From an uncultured Neglectibacter sp. (GTDB lineage Bacteria > Bacillota > Clostridia > Oscillospirales > Acutalibacteraceae): a DNA stretch of 58,885 bases. The notes below the pieces were generated by a model. That model searched no databases, had not been told where the DNA came from, and was given only the letters and a program-made list of their open reading frames with translations. The DNA is taken from positions 1 through 58,885 of the forward strand of contig CANSKS010000011.1 in NCBI GenBank assembly GCA_947647615.1, read 5' to 3'. The translations under genes and the position numbers were made by a program. The number at the start of each line of letters is the position of its first letter. Position 1 is the first letter of the stretch. Below are positions 8,749 through 18,477 of this stretch, piece after piece.

Positions 8749-9303
8749 TCACAGGTCGCGGCCACAGCATTTTTTGTATTTTTTGCCGCTTCCGCAGGGG
8801 CAGGGGTCGTTGCGGCCAATCTTTTCTCCTTTTACCACAGTCTTCGAACGCTTTTGCTCCTTGTAGAGCTCCTTCCGGCGCTCCTCGGGGATCAGGGCAT
8901 CCCACTGAGACAGGTTATAAAGCCAGGGGGCTTTGGCCTCCACCATGTTTTTATAAAGCAGCTCTTCTTCGTAATCCAGGCTGACCTCTGTGTCTTCTTC
9001 CAGGGTTTCCAGGGAGTTTTTCTCCTTTAAGCTATCGTTAATCCCATCTAAAAAGCCTGTCATTGTCATAAGGTCTACGCCAAACTGCTGGGAAAAAGCT
9101 TTTACCGTATTTTTTTCCGGCTTGTTTTCCAGAATTTTTTCGTAAAAGGTAGTTTCCTGCCGAAAATAGTTTTCCCAGTATTTTTGGCCGTCGGGGCTTT
9201 TTTGCTTTTCCTCGGCCAGCGCCTGCCAATCGTCAAATAACAACAAACCGAATTCCTCCTCGATCCTGTAAAATAATGCTTTCCAGCCCTGTAAGCTTAC
9301 CAT
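8749..9303 (-). CDS. SEC-C metal-binding motif protein
   Basis: A 184-residue protein ending in the zinc-binding SEC-C motif ([20 protein letters not shown]), known from the SecA C-terminus and from many small proteins of unknown role. The rest (residues 1-160) is acidic and mostly helical and I do not recognise another domain. It is read in the same direction as sigG, 69 bp before it, so a transcript could run into sigG through the hairpin at 8685-8716. The start ATG has only a weak upstream site (CGGGAAAAA), so the N-terminus is less sure. A link to secretion or to ribosomes is not shown. Confidence 0.85.
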   Translation of the reverse strand: MVSLQGWKALFYRIEEEFGLLLFDDWQALAEEKQKSPDGQKYWENYFRQETTFYEKILENKPEKNTVKAFSQQFGVDLMTMTGFLDGINDSLKEKNSLETLEEDTEVSLDYEEELLYKNMVEAKAPWLYNLSQWDALIPEERRKELYKEQKRSKTVVKGEKIGRNDPCPCGSGKKYKKCCGRDL

Positions 9304-9356
9304 TTTTTTCCCGGGCTGTCAATGAAGTCCCTTCCTGTCTCAGGGAAAAAGGAACC

Positions 9357-10115
9357 CTAACGGCGGACAGAAATTCCCCGCCCCGCCAGGTACTCCTTTA
9401 AATCGGAAATGGCGATCTCCTTAAAGTGGAACAGCGAGGCGGCCAGTACCGCGTCGGCACAGCCCTTTTCAAAGGCGTCGGCAAAATGCTCCAGCTTTCC
9501 GGCCCCGCCGGAGGCGATCACCGGAATGGAAACGGCCTGGGAAACGGCCCGTGTCAGCTCCAAATCGTAGCCATTTTTCACGCCGTCACAGTCCATACTG
9601 GTAAGCAGGATTTCCCCCGCTCCCAAGGCTTCGGCCTCTTTGGCCCATTCCAGTGCGTCCTTTCCCGTGTCTACCCGGCCGCCGTTTAAATAAAGGGTCC
9701 ACTTGCCGGGGGCGGAACGCTTGGCGTCCATGGCCACCACTACGCACTGGCTGCCAAACTTCTGAGCCGCCCTGGAAATGAGGGAAGGGTCCTTCAAGGC
9801 GGCGGAGTTTACCGAGACCTTGTCGGCCCCTGCCCGGAGAATTCCGGTGAAATCTTCCACCGTGCGAATGCCGCCCCCTACCGTAAAGGGAATAAAAATG
9901 TGGCTAGCCACCTGGGAGACAATTTCCGTCATGATATCTCTGGCGTCGGAAGAGGCGGTAATATCCAGCAAAACCAGCTCGTCGGCACCCTGCTTGTCAT
10001 ATTCTATGGCGGCCTCTACCGGGTCCCCGGCGTCCCGCAGGCCCACAAAATTGGTTCCCTTTACCACCCGGCCGTTTTTCAGGTCCAGGCAGGGGATAAT
10101 TCGTTTCGCATACAT
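9357..10115 (-). CDS. hisF: Imidazole glycerol phosphate synthase, cyclase subunit
   Basis: A 252-residue TIM barrel that, with HisH, turns PRFAR and glutamine-derived ammonia into imidazole-glycerol phosphate and AICAR in histidine synthesis. Both catalytic aspartates are in place ([16 protein letters not shown] and VVAMDAKR), as are the phosphate-binding loops GGGIRT and ASGGAG. The start is set at the ATG of [11 protein letters not shown], after GGGGG; the longer open frame adds 11 residues without support. It begins four bases after hisH ends, so the two are co-translated. The other his genes are not in the window. Confidence 0.95.
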   Translation of the reverse strand: MYAKRIIPCLDLKNGRVVKGTNFVGLRDAGDPVEAAIEYDKQGADELVLLDITASSDARDIMTEIVSQVASHIFIPFTVGGGIRTVEDFTGILRAGADKVSVNSAALKDPSLISRAAQKFGSQCVVVAMDAKRSAPGKWTLYLNGGRVDTGKDALEWAKEAEALGAGEILLTSMDCDGVKNGYDLELTRAVSQAVSIPVIASGGAGKLEHFADAFEKGCADAVLAASLFHFKEIAISDLKEYLAGRGISVRR

Positions 10116-10119
10116 AGCC

Positions 10120-10740
10120 TTACCCCCTTTCCCCTGCCATAACCACAAAATTCTCCAACATTCTGAGGCCTACCCGGCCGCTTTTTTCCGGGTGGAACTG
10201 GCAGGCAAATAAATTTTCCTTTTGCACGGCGGCGTGAATGTGGGCCCCATATTCCGTGACGGCCGTGACCTGGGCCTCTTCCTGTGCCCGCAGGTAATAG
10301 GAATGGACAAAATAGACGTAAGGGTTTTCCGGAATGCCCGAAAACAACCCGTCCCGTCTCTCCAGCTTTAAAGAATTCCAGCCTATGTGGGGGATCTTGA
10401 GCCCGGGGGCCGCCGGGATGCGCAGGATCTTCCCGGGGAGCAGGCCAAGGCCTTTTACGCCGGGGGCCTCCTCACTGCTTTCAAACAGGATTTGAAGGCC
10501 CAGGCAAATGCCCAAAAAGGGCTTTCCGGCGGCGATAAATTTCCCAATAGGCTCTTCCAGCCCCCGGCTCCGCAAAGAGGCCATGGCGTCGCCGAAAGCC
10601 CCAACGCCGGGCAATATGGCCGCCTGGGCGGAAAGCAGCGTTTCCGGGTCTCGGGTGACGAGGGGCTCACAGCCAAGATACCGCAGGGCCTTTTCCACGC
10701 TCCGCAAATTCCCCGCGCCGTAATCTATAATCGCGATCAT
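10120..10740 (-). CDS. hisH: Imidazole glycerol phosphate synthase, glutaminase subunit
   Basis: A 206-residue class-I glutamine amidotransferase that feeds ammonia to HisF. The N-terminus [18 protein letters not shown], the nucleophile motif [10 protein letters not shown] and the terminal QFHPEKS supply the Cys-His-Glu triad. It has its own sigma-A promoter (10770-10798) and is followed by hisF with a 4-base gap. Without hisA, hisI and the rest nearby, histidine synthesis is the default reading; a role in a specialised aminotransfer pathway, as for some hisHF paralogues, is less likely but open. Confidence 0.95.
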   Translation of the reverse strand: MIAIIDYGAGNLRSVEKALRYLGCEPLVTRDPETLLSAQAAILPGVGAFGDAMASLRSRGLEEPIGKFIAAGKPFLGICLGLQILFESSEEAPGVKGLGLLPGKILRIPAAPGLKIPHIGWNSLKLERRDGLFSGIPENPYVYFVHSYYLRAQEEAQVTAVTEYGAHIHAAVQKENLFACQFHPEKSGRVGLRMLENFVVMAGERG

Positions 10741-10769
10741 TCACTTCACCTCGCTAATGAGATAAAGTG

Positions 10770-10798
10770 AGTATAGCATACATTTTCCCCTTTGGCAA
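10770..10798 (-). promoter_or_regulatory. Sigma-A promoter of hisH-hisF
   Basis: TTGCCA (10793-10798), 17-bp spacer, TATACT (10770-10775) on the minus strand, 30 bp before hisH. It starts about 20 bp after the glpK stop, so hisHF need not depend on the glpK transcript. Confidence 0.75.
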
Positions 10799-10816
10799 GT
10801 ATTTTTGGAAAGGCCT

Positions 10817-12316
10817 TTAACCCTTCGCCCATCCCTTGCTGCGGTTTACCGCCTCATGCCAGCGGCCAATCTCCTCCTGCAAGCGGGCTTCTTCCCCGCC
10901 CGGCTCGAAAACGGTGTTCAGCTTCCAGATGGTAGAGAGCTCTTCCAGGCTGTCCCATACGCCTACGGTGAGGCCGCCCAGCATAGCGGAGCCCAGAGCG
11001 GTGGTTTCCAAGCACTGAGGCCTGCAAACCTTCGTTTTTAGAATGTCCGACTGGTGCTGCATTAAAAACCGGCTTCGGGAAGCGCCGCCGTCCACCCGGA
11101 GTTCGGTGATGGGCGTTTTCGACTCCTTTTCCATGGTCTTTACCAGGTCGTAGCTTTCCAAGGCAATGCTTTCCAAAACGGCCCGGCACAAATGGGCCCG
11201 TTTGGTTCCCCTGGTCACCCCCAGCAGAGCCCCCCTGGCGTACATATCCCAATAGGGAGCGCCCAGGCCCGTAAAGGCAGGTACAAAGGAAACGCCTCCG
11301 GCGTCTTCCACGGTTTCCGCCAAAAGGTCCGCCTCCTGAGGGGTCTTGATCAGCTCCAGCTCATCCCGCAGCCATTGAATGGCGGAACCGGCGTTAAAGG
11401 CACTGCCCTCCAAGGCGTAGGTCACCTTCCCGCCTATTTTCCAGGCGATGGTGGTGAGCAGGCCGTTTTCGGAATGGACCGGCGTGCCTCCGGTATTCAT
11501 GAGCACAAAGCAGCCGGTGCCATAGGTGTTTTTCGCCATGCCCTTTTCAAAGCAGCACTGGCCGAAGAGGGCCGCGTGCTGGTCGCCCGCCATGCCCGCG
11601 ATGGGGATTTCGGCCCCCAAAACGGAATCCAGGCACATGCCCACCAGTTCTCCCGATTCCACCACTCTCGGCAGCGCGGCCCGGGGAATGCCGAACTCCT
11701 TTAACATGGTGTCGTCCCAGCGAAGCTTATGAATATCGAAAAGCATGGTGCGGGAGGCGTTAGAAACATCAGTGACGTAAGAGGCACCGTCGGTAAGGGA
11801 ATAGACCAGCCAGGTATCGATGGTGCCGAAGCGCAGCCTGTCTTTTCCCGCCAACTCCTTTGCGGCAGGGACGTTTTCCAAAATCCATTTCATTTTTGTA
11901 CCGGCAAAATAGGGGTCGATAATCAAGCCGGTGGTGTCCCTGATGTACTGTTCCATACCCGCCGCTTTCAGCCGCTCACATTCCGGGGCCGTGCGCCTGC
12001 ACTGCCAGACAATGGCGTTGCAGATGGGAATGCCTGTAACCGCGTCCCAGGCCACGGTGGTTTCCCGCTGGTTTGTGATGCTGATGGCGGCAATATCCTG
12101 GGCGGTGATCCCTGCCTGGGCCACCGCCTGGCGCATGGCGTAAAGAGTGGTCTGCAAAATTTCTACCGCGTCGTGCTCCACATACCCCGGCTGGGGGTAA
12201 ATCTGCTTGAACTCCTTTTGCCCCATGGCCACCACGCCTCCAAAGGCGTCGAACAGTACGGCCCGGGAACTGGTGGTACCCTGGTCCAGAGATAAAATGT
12301 ACTTGCCCACTAACAT
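10817..12316 (-). CDS. glpK: Glycerol kinase
   Basis: A 499-residue FGGY-family kinase that phosphorylates glycerol to glycerol-3-phosphate. The ATPase-fold motifs are clear: ILSLDQGTTSSRAVLFD at the start, TNQRETTVAWD, AGDQHAALFGQ in the middle, and the ATP site ELRVDGGASRSRFLMQ. The start is taken at the ATG preceded by AGGAG nine bases upstream (12316); the open frame extends 22 codons further without an SD. The family length of about 495-505 residues agrees. It lies 76 bp after the unknown gene at 12393-12908 in the same direction; glpF or glpD are not in the window. Confidence 0.95.
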   Translation of the reverse strand: MLVGKYILSLDQGTTSSRAVLFDAFGGVVAMGQKEFKQIYPQPGYVEHDAVEILQTTLYAMRQAVAQAGITAQDIAAISITNQRETTVAWDAVTGIPICNAIVWQCRRTAPECERLKAAGMEQYIRDTTGLIIDPYFAGTKMKWILENVPAAKELAGKDRLRFGTIDTWLVYSLTDGASYVTDVSNASRTMLFDIHKLRWDDTMLKEFGIPRAALPRVVESGELVGMCLDSVLGAEIPIAGMAGDQHAALFGQCCFEKGMAKNTYGTGCFVLMNTGGTPVHSENGLLTTIAWKIGGKVTYALEGSAFNAGSAIQWLRDELELIKTPQEADLLAETVEDAGGVSFVPAFTGLGAPYWDMYARGALLGVTRGTKRAHLCRAVLESIALESYDLVKTMEKESKTPITELRVDGGASRSRFLMQHQSDILKTKVCRPQCLETTALGSAMLGGLTVGVWDSLEELSTIWKLNTVFEPGGEEARLQEEIGRWHEAVNRSKGWAKG

Positions 12317-12392
12317 GAACCCACACTCCTTTTTCCTTTGTTTCCCGCAGGGCGAGAACTCCCCCAAAGGGTTATTTTTCAAACCCCGGTGC

Positions 12393-12908
12393 TCATTTTT
12401 TAAACAGTGCCTTCACCCGTCCCCGCAGCCCCTCCGGCGGGACTGCCAAAAGGTGGTAGCGCTTTAGCCATTCGGGCTTGAGCTTCTCCAAAACCACCTG
12501 GGGCTCTTTATAGGCAGAAAGCTTTTTTTGCTCCGGAATGCTTTTTAAAAGCTCCTGGAAATGCCGGGAAGAGATCTCTTCCTCGCTGCCGGGCCGCAGC
12601 ACATTGTACCGCCCCGGCATGGTAAACTTGTAGGCGTAAAGGAAATCGGCCCATTCGGAAAATTCCGTCAAATGGACTTCCTCCTCCGGTACCTCTAAAA
12701 CCAGCTTTACCGAACCGGAAACCTTCCCCAGGGTCTTCTGCTTTTTTCCCTTTACCACGCCAAAAATGGGACATTCACATTTTAACCCCAGCATATCGAT
12801 GAGGGCGGCGTATTCCCCCCTTAGGGTAAGGTTGGGCTTTGCCCGGTAGGTCTCCCCGGATTTTAAAATTCTCAATACCAATTTTGATTGATAAGTTTCT
12901 ATAACCAT
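12393..12908 (-). CDS. Unknown protein, weakly DUF3841-like
   Basis: A 171-residue soluble protein that I do not recognise with certainty. The middle part, VKLVLEVPEEEVHLTEFSEWADF, has the feel of DUF3841-type proteins, but this is memory of a pattern, not a search. There is no signal peptide or membrane helix, and the C-terminus is basic (RGRVKALFKK). The start ATG has AAGGTG upstream; a longer frame to 12992 would overlap the preceding gene and is less likely. It begins 23 bp after the ADP-ribosylglycohydrolase stop, so the two are almost certainly co-transcribed, which makes an ADP-ribosylation link worth testing. Confidence 0.65.
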   Translation of the reverse strand: MVIETYQSKLVLRILKSGETYRAKPNLTLRGEYAALIDMLGLKCECPIFGVVKGKKQKTLGKVSGSVKLVLEVPEEEVHLTEFSEWADFLYAYKFTMPGRYNVLRPGSEEEISSRHFQELLKSIPEQKKLSAYKEPQVVLEKLKPEWLKRYHLLAVPPEGLRGRVKALFKK

Positions 12909-12931
12909 ACACAACACACCTTTCCACAGCT

Positions 12932-13762
12932 TCAAATTCGAGGCGGGCCAGGCTCCCCTTTTTCCAAAATACGGTTGGGGTATACCGCCCAATCGTACAG
13001 GAAGGTATCGAACACCCCCTGTTCATTCGGCTTTATTAAAAACCGCCGGAGCAAAGCCTCTTCGTCCAGGCCGGTGCCCCCGTAAAAGGCATCGGCCATT
13101 CCTCCGGCGATACAGGCGATGGTATCGGTATCGCAATTTACGCTGAACACGTTGCGGATGCAGCTTTCCCAGTCGTCGCTTTCCAAAAAACAACGGATAG
13201 CCAAGGGCATGGAGCCCTCGGCAGTGACATCGAACTTTCCAAAGGGCCGGTAGGTAATTAAGGGCCTATGTACCGTGTAGCCGTATTTCTGCTTCAAATA
13301 CCGGGCTATTTGCCTTTTGCTGGAGCCGGTGCGGGCCAAATATACCGCAGCGGCGGTTGCCATGGCCGCCTTCTGGCCCTCTGGGTGGTTGTGGGTACAA
13401 ATCGAGCTGAGCCTGGCCTGCTCCTCCACCTCCTCCAAAGTTTCAAAATGGCAGCCAATAAAGCTCACCCGCATGGCGGAGCCATTGCCGTAGCTGTTGT
13501 ACCCTTTTTCCGAATGGCCCATGAACCAGTTGATGAACATGTTGCCATAGCCCACATGGGCATACTTCCGGCCGAACCTTCCATAGGCCTTCGCGTAAGA
13601 GATTTGGTTGAGCACCGCGTACTTGGTGGCGATGGTAAGCACCGTGTCGTCGGTATAGGTGCTCATGCCCCCAAACAGTTCCACAGTCTTCCAGTTAAAA
13701 CCCTGGGGCCTGCTGAATTCAAACCGGGAACCGGCAATGTCTCCCAAAATAGCGCCGTACAT
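12932..13762 (-). CDS. ADP-ribosylglycohydrolase family protein
   Basis: A 276-residue DraG/ARH-type protein, a family that removes ADP-ribose from proteins or cleaves related ADP-ribosyl bonds with two magnesium ions. The metal-binding signatures are intact: GAILGDIAGSRFEF near the N-terminus, TYTDDTVLTIAT around residue 38, and VNCDTDTIACIAGGMADAFYG near 210. The active site therefore looks functional. The true substrate is unknown. It heads a run with the unknown gene at 12393-12908 and then glpK. An extended -10 (TGGTATGAT) lies about 50 bp upstream between inverted repeats. Confidence 0.9.
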   Translation of the reverse strand: MYGAILGDIAGSRFEFSRPQGFNWKTVELFGGMSTYTDDTVLTIATKYAVLNQISYAKAYGRFGRKYAHVGYGNMFINWFMGHSEKGYNSYGNGSAMRVSFIGCHFETLEEVEEQARLSSICTHNHPEGQKAAMATAAAVYLARTGSSKRQIARYLKQKYGYTVHRPLITYRPFGKFDVTAEGSMPLAIRCFLESDDWESCIRNVFSVNCDTDTIACIAGGMADAFYGGTGLDEEALLRRFLIKPNEQGVFDTFLYDWAVYPNRILEKGEPGPPRI

Positions 13763-13801
13763 AACTTCACCCGCCCGCCGTAATATTTCCCCTCTTTTCT
13801 T

Positions 13802-13852
13802 GCGACAAGAAAATCATACCATACTTTCTTCGATTTTGCCATCTTTTTGTCG
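13802..13852 (-). promoter_or_regulatory. Extended -10 promoter between inverted repeats
   Basis: On the minus strand TGGTATGAT (the -10 itself at 13813-13818) matches an extended -10; the -35 is weak. GCGACAA (13802-13808) and TTGTCGC (13846-13852), plus AAAATC (13810-13815) and GATTTT (13832-13837), form nested inverted repeats around it, suggesting an operator for the ADP-ribosylglycohydrolase gene. Confidence 0.45.
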
Positions 13853-13920
13853 CGAAAGAACAACAATTTTTTCGGAAAGGAAATTTCGCTTTTCCGGGGC
13901 TCCAAAAAACATCGTCGTAA

Positions 13921-13958
13921 AAAGGCCGCCCCGCAGGTTCTGCGCGATCCTGCGGGGC
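13921..13958 (-). terminator. Terminator of the ctsR-clpC operon
   Basis: GCCCCGCAGG (13928-13937) pairs with CCTGCGGGGC (13949-13958); on the minus strand the stem is followed by GGCCTTTTTAC. It is six bases after the clpC stop. Confidence 0.9.
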
Positions 13959-13963
13959 TTCTT

Positions 13964-16414
13964 TCAGGTTTCTTCGGTAAAACGGAAGCTTCCGTCCGCA
14001 TAGTCGCAGCGGTACTTTTTCTGGGCCGTAATCACGCCCTCCAGCATTTTTTCCGAAACCACATCTTCTATTTTGCTTTGGATCACTCTCCGCAGGGGCC
14101 GGGCGCCATACAAGGGATCGTAGCCCTGGCGGGCCACCTCGGCCACTGCCTCCTGGGAAAACTCCATGCCAATCTCCATTTCCGAAAGCTTCTTTTGCAG
14201 AGTGGAAAGGAGAATGGAGGCGATTTTCACAGTGTCTTCCTGGGTGAGCTTGTGGAACACGATGATATCGTCCACCCGGTTCAAAAATTCCGGGCGGAAC
14301 AGGTTTTTCAGCTCGGAAAGCACCAGCTCCTTGGTTTTTTCGAAGTCCGAGGTGGCGGTAGCCGTTTCCCCAAAGCCCAGGCTTTTCTGCTTTTCGGTGA
14401 TGAGCCTTGCCCCCACGTTAGAGGTCATGATGATCACGGTGTTTTTGAAATCTACCGTTTTGCCTTGGGAATCGGTAACCCGGCCGTCTTCCAGAATTTG
14501 CAGCAGAATGTTGAACACGTCCGGGTGGGCCTTTTCGATTTCGTCGAACAGCACCACGGAATAGGGCTTCCTGCGCACCGCCTCGGTAAGCTGGCCCCCT
14601 TCGTCAAAGCCCACGTAGCCGGGAGGCGAGCCCACCAGGCGGGACACGGTGTGCTTTTCCATATATTCCGACATGTCGAACCGCACCATGGCCTTTTCGT
14701 CGCCGAACATGGCTTCTGCCAGGGCCTTGCACAGCTCGGTTTTCCCCACGCCGGTAGGCCCCAGGAAAATGAAGGAGCCGATGGGCCGGTTTTTGTCCTT
14801 CAACCCCACCCGACCCCGGCGAATGGCCTTGGAAATGGCCGAAACCGCCTCTTCCTGGCCAATGACCCGCTGGTGCAGGGTTTCTTCCAAGCGGAGCAGC
14901 CTTTGGCTTTCCTCCTCCGTCAGCTGGGACACGGGGATCCCCGTCCACATGGCCACAATGTCGGCAATGTCCTCTGGGGTGACCACGCTGCTGGCGCGCT
15001 CACTGCGGGCGCTCCATTCGTCTTTGGCCTTTTCCAGCTGCTCCTGGAGCTCCTTTTGTTTATCCCGCAGGGAGGCAGCCCGTTCAAAATCCTGGGAATT
15101 GACGGCGGCGGCCTTTTCCATTTCCAGCTCCTTCAGCTTCTTTTCCAGCTCCTGCAAATTATCGGGAGCGGTAAACGCCCGGAGCCGCACCCGGGAAGCC
15201 GCTTCGTCAATGAGGTCTATGGCTTTATCGGGCAAATAGCGGTCGGCAATATACCGGGAAGAAAGCTTCACCGAAGCGTCAATGGCCTCCTTGGTAATTT
15301 CCACCTTGTGGTGGGCTTCGTAACGGTCTTTCAAGCCCTGCAGAATTTCCACAGTCTCCTCTTCGCTGGGCTCTCCCACTGTCACCGGCTGGAACCGGCG
15401 CTCCAGAGCCGCGTCCTTTTCGATGTGTTTGCGGTATTCGTCTATGGTGGTGGCGCCAATGACCTGGAAATCTCCCCGGGCCAGGGCCGGCTTCAAAATA
15501 TTGGCGGCATCGGCAGAGCCCTCTGCGGAACCGGCCCCGATAATAGTATGCAGCTCGTCAATAAAGAGGATCACATTTCCATCGGCTTTCACCTCGTCGA
15601 TGGCGGCCTTGATCCGTTCCTCAAAATCTCCCCGGTATTTTGCCCCCGCCACCATGCCGGTAAGGTCCAAGGAGATCAGCCGTTTATTTTTTAGGGGCTC
15701 CGGTACATCCCCGGAATGGATCTTCAGGGCCAGGCCTTCCGCCACAGCGGTTTTTCCCACTCCCGGTTCCCCAATGAGCACCGGGTTATTTTTGGTGCGC
15801 CGGGAAAGGATTTGTACCACCCGCTCTATTTCGTTCTGGCGGCCGATGACCGGATCTATTTTCCCCTGGGCTGCCAGCTGGGTGAGGTCTCGGCCAAACT
15901 GTTCCAAAGCCTTCCCGGCTCCACGGCCTCCGCCCCCGGCCCCGGCGGCCGCCTCTGCCTGAGCGGCAAAGGCGGAATTGCTAATGGCCCCCGAAAGCTC
16001 GGAAACAATCCGGTTATGGTCTACCCCCAGACTCTGTAAAAAGCGCATGGCATAGCTTTGGCCGTCTTCCAAAATGGCGATGAGCAAATGCTCCGTTCCC
16101 ACATAGGCGGTGCGCAGCCGGGCCCTGGCAATGGTGGCTACCTGCAAAATGCGCTTTGTCCGGGGGGTGAAATCGTCCACTGTCAGGCTGGTGGCAGGAC
16201 CTTCCCCGATCTTTTCCCGAACCAGCTTCTCAAAGGCTTCCGCGGTGACCCCTAATTTGTTGAGAACGGTAAAGGCCACCCCGGTGCCCTCCTTTAGCAG
16301 GCCCAACACCAAATGCTCGCTGCCAATATAATCGTGGCCCATTTCCTGGGCGCTTGTAATTGCCAAATTCAAGGCTTGGTTTGCCTTTTCTGTAAAACCG
16401 TTAAATTGATACAT
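13964..16414 (-). CDS. clpC: ATP-dependent Clp protease ATPase subunit ClpC
   Basis: An 816-residue Hsp100 unfoldase that, with ClpP, degrades misfolded and phosphoarginine-tagged proteins. Order of parts: Clp-N repeats (residues 1-145, [21 protein letters not shown]), first AAA+ module (Walker A GEPGVGKT, Walker [10 protein letters not shown]), a middle domain with a UVR-like coiled coil (about 410-470) where McsB/MecA-type adaptors act, second AAA+ module (Walker A GPTGVGKT), and the C-terminal D2-small domain. The middle domain separates it from ClpA and ClpX. It is the last gene of ctsR-mcsA-mcsB-clpC, so it should be repressed by CtsR. Confidence 0.97.
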   Translation of the reverse strand: MYQFNGFTEKANQALNLAITSAQEMGHDYIGSEHLVLGLLKEGTGVAFTVLNKLGVTAEAFEKLVREKIGEGPATSLTVDDFTPRTKRILQVATIARARLRTAYVGTEHLLIAILEDGQSYAMRFLQSLGVDHNRIVSELSGAISNSAFAAQAEAAAGAGGGGRGAGKALEQFGRDLTQLAAQGKIDPVIGRQNEIERVVQILSRRTKNNPVLIGEPGVGKTAVAEGLALKIHSGDVPEPLKNKRLISLDLTGMVAGAKYRGDFEERIKAAIDEVKADGNVILFIDELHTIIGAGSAEGSADAANILKPALARGDFQVIGATTIDEYRKHIEKDAALERRFQPVTVGEPSEEETVEILQGLKDRYEAHHKVEITKEAIDASVKLSSRYIADRYLPDKAIDLIDEAASRVRLRAFTAPDNLQELEKKLKELEMEKAAAVNSQDFERAASLRDKQKELQEQLEKAKDEWSARSERASSVVTPEDIADIVAMWTGIPVSQLTEEESQRLLRLEETLHQRVIGQEEAVSAISKAIRRGRVGLKDKNRPIGSFIFLGPTGVGKTELCKALAEAMFGDEKAMVRFDMSEYMEKHTVSRLVGSPPGYVGFDEGGQLTEAVRRKPYSVVLFDEIEKAHPDVFNILLQILEDGRVTDSQGKTVDFKNTVIIMTSNVGARLITEKQKSLGFGETATATSDFEKTKELVLSELKNLFRPEFLNRVDDIIVFHKLTQEDTVKIASILLSTLQKKLSEMEIGMEFSQEAVAEVARQGYDPLYGARPLRRVIQSKIEDVVSEKMLEGVITAQKKYRCDYADGSFRFTEET

Positions 16415-16435
16415 CCTGCTTACCTGCCTTTCTCT

Positions 16436-17470
16436 CTATTCTTCCTTAAGCGCTCCGCAGGCCTGGCGGACCAACTGGGCTCGGGAGCGGTCCCGTTCTT
16501 CCTGTTCCATGGCCTTTCCCTGGCGGGCCATCAGCGTGGCAGGCTGCACCGCCACGGTAAGGCTGTTTACCTCTTCCCAGGAAAGGCCCTTTAAAATACC
16601 CGTAGAAAGGCCAAAGCGCACCAGGGAAATCAGCTGCATAAACTCCCCTGCCGAAAGCAGCTGGGCGCTTTTCAGCACGCCTGCCGCCCGGCAGACCTTA
16701 TCTTGCAGCTGAATGCTTTCTCCAAAGCGTTCCCGCAGCTTCCGTTCCTCCCCAATGAGCTGGTTGGAAATTGCATACAGGTTTTCCACCGCTTCATCTT
16801 CGCTGAGCCCCAGGGTGATCTGGTTGGAAAGCTGGTACAGGTTTCCCTGTACCTGGGTGCCCTCCCCATAGGTGCCCCGCAAAGTGAGCCCCAGCTTGGA
16901 AAGGTTTGCCGAAATACGGGCCATGCCGCCGTTTTCCGTAAGGGCGGGCAAGTGCAGCATCACGGAGGCCCGCATACCAGTGCCCAAATTGGTGGGGCAT
17001 TCCGTCAGGTACCCGAATTCCTGGTCATAGGCGAAGGGAAGCGTCTCGCTAAGCACGGTTTCTACCCGGTCGGCCTTTTCTGCCGCCTCTTTTAGGGAAA
17101 GCCCTTCCATTAAAACCTGAAGCCGCAGGTGGTCTTCCTCATTGATCATGATAGAGACGCTTTCGTCTTCGGAAAGCAGAATTCCCCTGCCCTTTTCCTG
17201 AGAAAGGAATTCCGGGCTCACCAAACGGCGCTCCGCCAGGGAAATCGCAGCCTCTCTGGTTAGGCTTTCCAAAGGGAGAAAGGAAAATTCCCGGGAAAGC
17301 ACACTGTTGCCCGACAAAAGGGCGTCTTTTATTTTCGCCTCCAGCTCTTCCTTTTCTTTTTGGGAAGCCTTGGAGGGAAAGGGATAGGCCTGGAGATTTC
17401 TGGCCAGCCTCACCCGGGTGCTGCACACCACATCCGCCTGGGGTCCTGCCTTTTCATACCATTTATTCAT
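16436..17470 (-). CDS. mcsB: Protein-arginine kinase McsB
   Basis: A 344-residue member of the phosphagen-kinase fold that phosphorylates arginines in CtsR and in damaged proteins, marking them for ClpCP. Visible motifs are CSTRVRLARNLQAYPFP at the N-terminus and LTECPTNLGTGMRASVMLHLP, the active-site loop with the conserved Cys. Length is close to the 350-360 of other McsB. The ATG lies inside the end of mcsA (8-bp overlap), with AAAGGAG nine bases before it, so the two are translationally coupled; McsA activates McsB. Confidence 0.95.
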   Translation of the reverse strand: MNKWYEKAGPQADVVCSTRVRLARNLQAYPFPSKASQKEKEELEAKIKDALLSGNSVLSREFSFLPLESLTREAAISLAERRLVSPEFLSQEKGRGILLSEDESVSIMINEEDHLRLQVLMEGLSLKEAAEKADRVETVLSETLPFAYDQEFGYLTECPTNLGTGMRASVMLHLPALTENGGMARISANLSKLGLTLRGTYGEGTQVQGNLYQLSNQITLGLSEDEAVENLYAISNQLIGEERKLRERFGESIQLQDKVCRAAGVLKSAQLLSAGEFMQLISLVRFGLSTGILKGLSWEEVNSLTVAVQPATLMARQGKAMEQEERDRSRAQLVRQACGALKEE

Positions 17471-17975
17471 GCTGTTCCATCTCCTTTATCTCATCCCGCA
17501 GCACTGCCGCCTGTTCGAAATCCTGTGCCTCTATGGCCTGCTTCAGCAACCGCTTTTTTTCTTCCAAGGGTGTTTCCTTTACCGCTATAATTTGGTGGTG
17601 GGGGTCCGCCACCCGGAGGGCAGAACTGCCGGGCGCCTTCCCCTTGTGCTTGGTAGTCCCGTGAATTCTTTGAACAATGGGAAGCAGCTTCCGCCGGAAG
17701 GTTCGGTAGCATTCCGCGCATCCCAATTTTCCCGTTTTGGAAATTTCCTCGAAGGTGGTGCCGCATTTTTCGCAGCGGGGCGTTTGTTCCCCAGGGATGC
17801 CGCCTATTAAGCCGCCCAGCATGTTCCCAAAATCCAGCCCGAAATCCGAAAAAATATTCCCGTAGCCCATTTCCCTGGCGCAATCCGGGCACAAATGATA
17901 TTGGGCCAGCCTCCCATTGACAATGGTCTTAATATAGGTCGTAGCCGTCTTCTTTCCGCAATTTTGACACAACAT
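17463..17975 (-). CDS. mcsA: McsA, activator of the McsB arginine kinase
   Basis: A 170-residue zinc protein with four CxxC motifs (CQNC, CPDC, CEKC, CAEC) in the first 80 residues and a C-terminal UVR motif (TPLEEKKRLLKQAIEAQDFE) of the kind that contacts ClpC. It stimulates McsB and helps release CtsR under stress. The SD GGAGGG precedes the ATG. The 12-bp gap after ctsR and the overlap with mcsB show one operon. The central Gly/Asp linker is typical. Confidence 0.95.
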   Translation of the reverse strand: MLCQNCGKKTATTYIKTIVNGRLAQYHLCPDCAREMGYGNIFSDFGLDFGNMLGGLIGGIPGEQTPRCEKCGTTFEEISKTGKLGCAECYRTFRRKLLPIVQRIHGTTKHKGKAPGSSALRVADPHHQIIAVKETPLEEKKRLLKQAIEAQDFEQAAVLRDEIKEMEQHE

Positions 17976-17987
17976 TTCGCATCCCTC

Positions 17988-18440
17988 CTAATTTTTACTT
18001 GCCAACAGCATATTTTTGTAAATGGCGGCCCTTACGCCATCCCGAAGTTCTTTGGGAAGGACGTTCAGGGTCTGTTCCGAAACTGCCGCTAAAATCAGTG
18101 CTGCCGATTCTGGCGGAAGCACACCGTTTTGAAGCATGTTGTCTGTCATGGCGCGGGCGGTGCCTGCGTCTAAGGAAGACCCTACCGCGTTAATGATATG
18201 CATGATCACATCCGATTTAGTAAGCTGGCGGCGGGTGATGCGGATGTATCCGCCGCCCCCTCTCCGGCTTTCCACCAAATACCCCTGCTCCGGGGTAAAC
18301 CTGGAGGTGATCACATAATTGATCTGGCTGGGCACACATCCCAAAAGGCTGGCCAGCTCGTTGCGCTGGATTTCGGCAATTCCGTTGGTCTGTTTCAAAA
18401 GCTCTAAAATGTAATTTGCCACGCTGTCGCTAATTCGCAT
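17988..18440 (-). CDS. ctsR: Transcriptional repressor CtsR
   Basis: A 150-residue winged-helix repressor of class III heat-shock genes. The DNA-binding domain covers residues 1-75 with the glycine-rich wing RRGGGGYIRITR, the site at which McsB phosphorylates arginines in relatives; the C-terminal helical domain gives dimer contacts and degradation signals. GAGGAAAAAGAC precedes the ATG. It is the first gene of its operon and two near-consensus CtsR boxes surround the promoter just upstream, so it autoregulates. Confidence 0.96.
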   Translation of the reverse strand: MRISDSVANYILELLKQTNGIAEIQRNELASLLGCVPSQINYVITSRFTPEQGYLVESRRGGGGYIRITRRQLTKSDVIMHIINAVGSSLDAGTARAMTDNMLQNGVLPPESAALILAAVSEQTLNVLPKELRDGVRAAIYKNMLLASKN

Positions 18441-18477
18441 GTCTTTTTCCTCGGTTCACACGTTCTTTTTTACTGCC

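Noticed and set aside
13847-15694. 615-codon plus-strand frame opposite clpC
   Set aside because: High-GC shadow of clpC with His/Gln/Phe-rich composition; ClpC motifs on the other strand are unambiguous.
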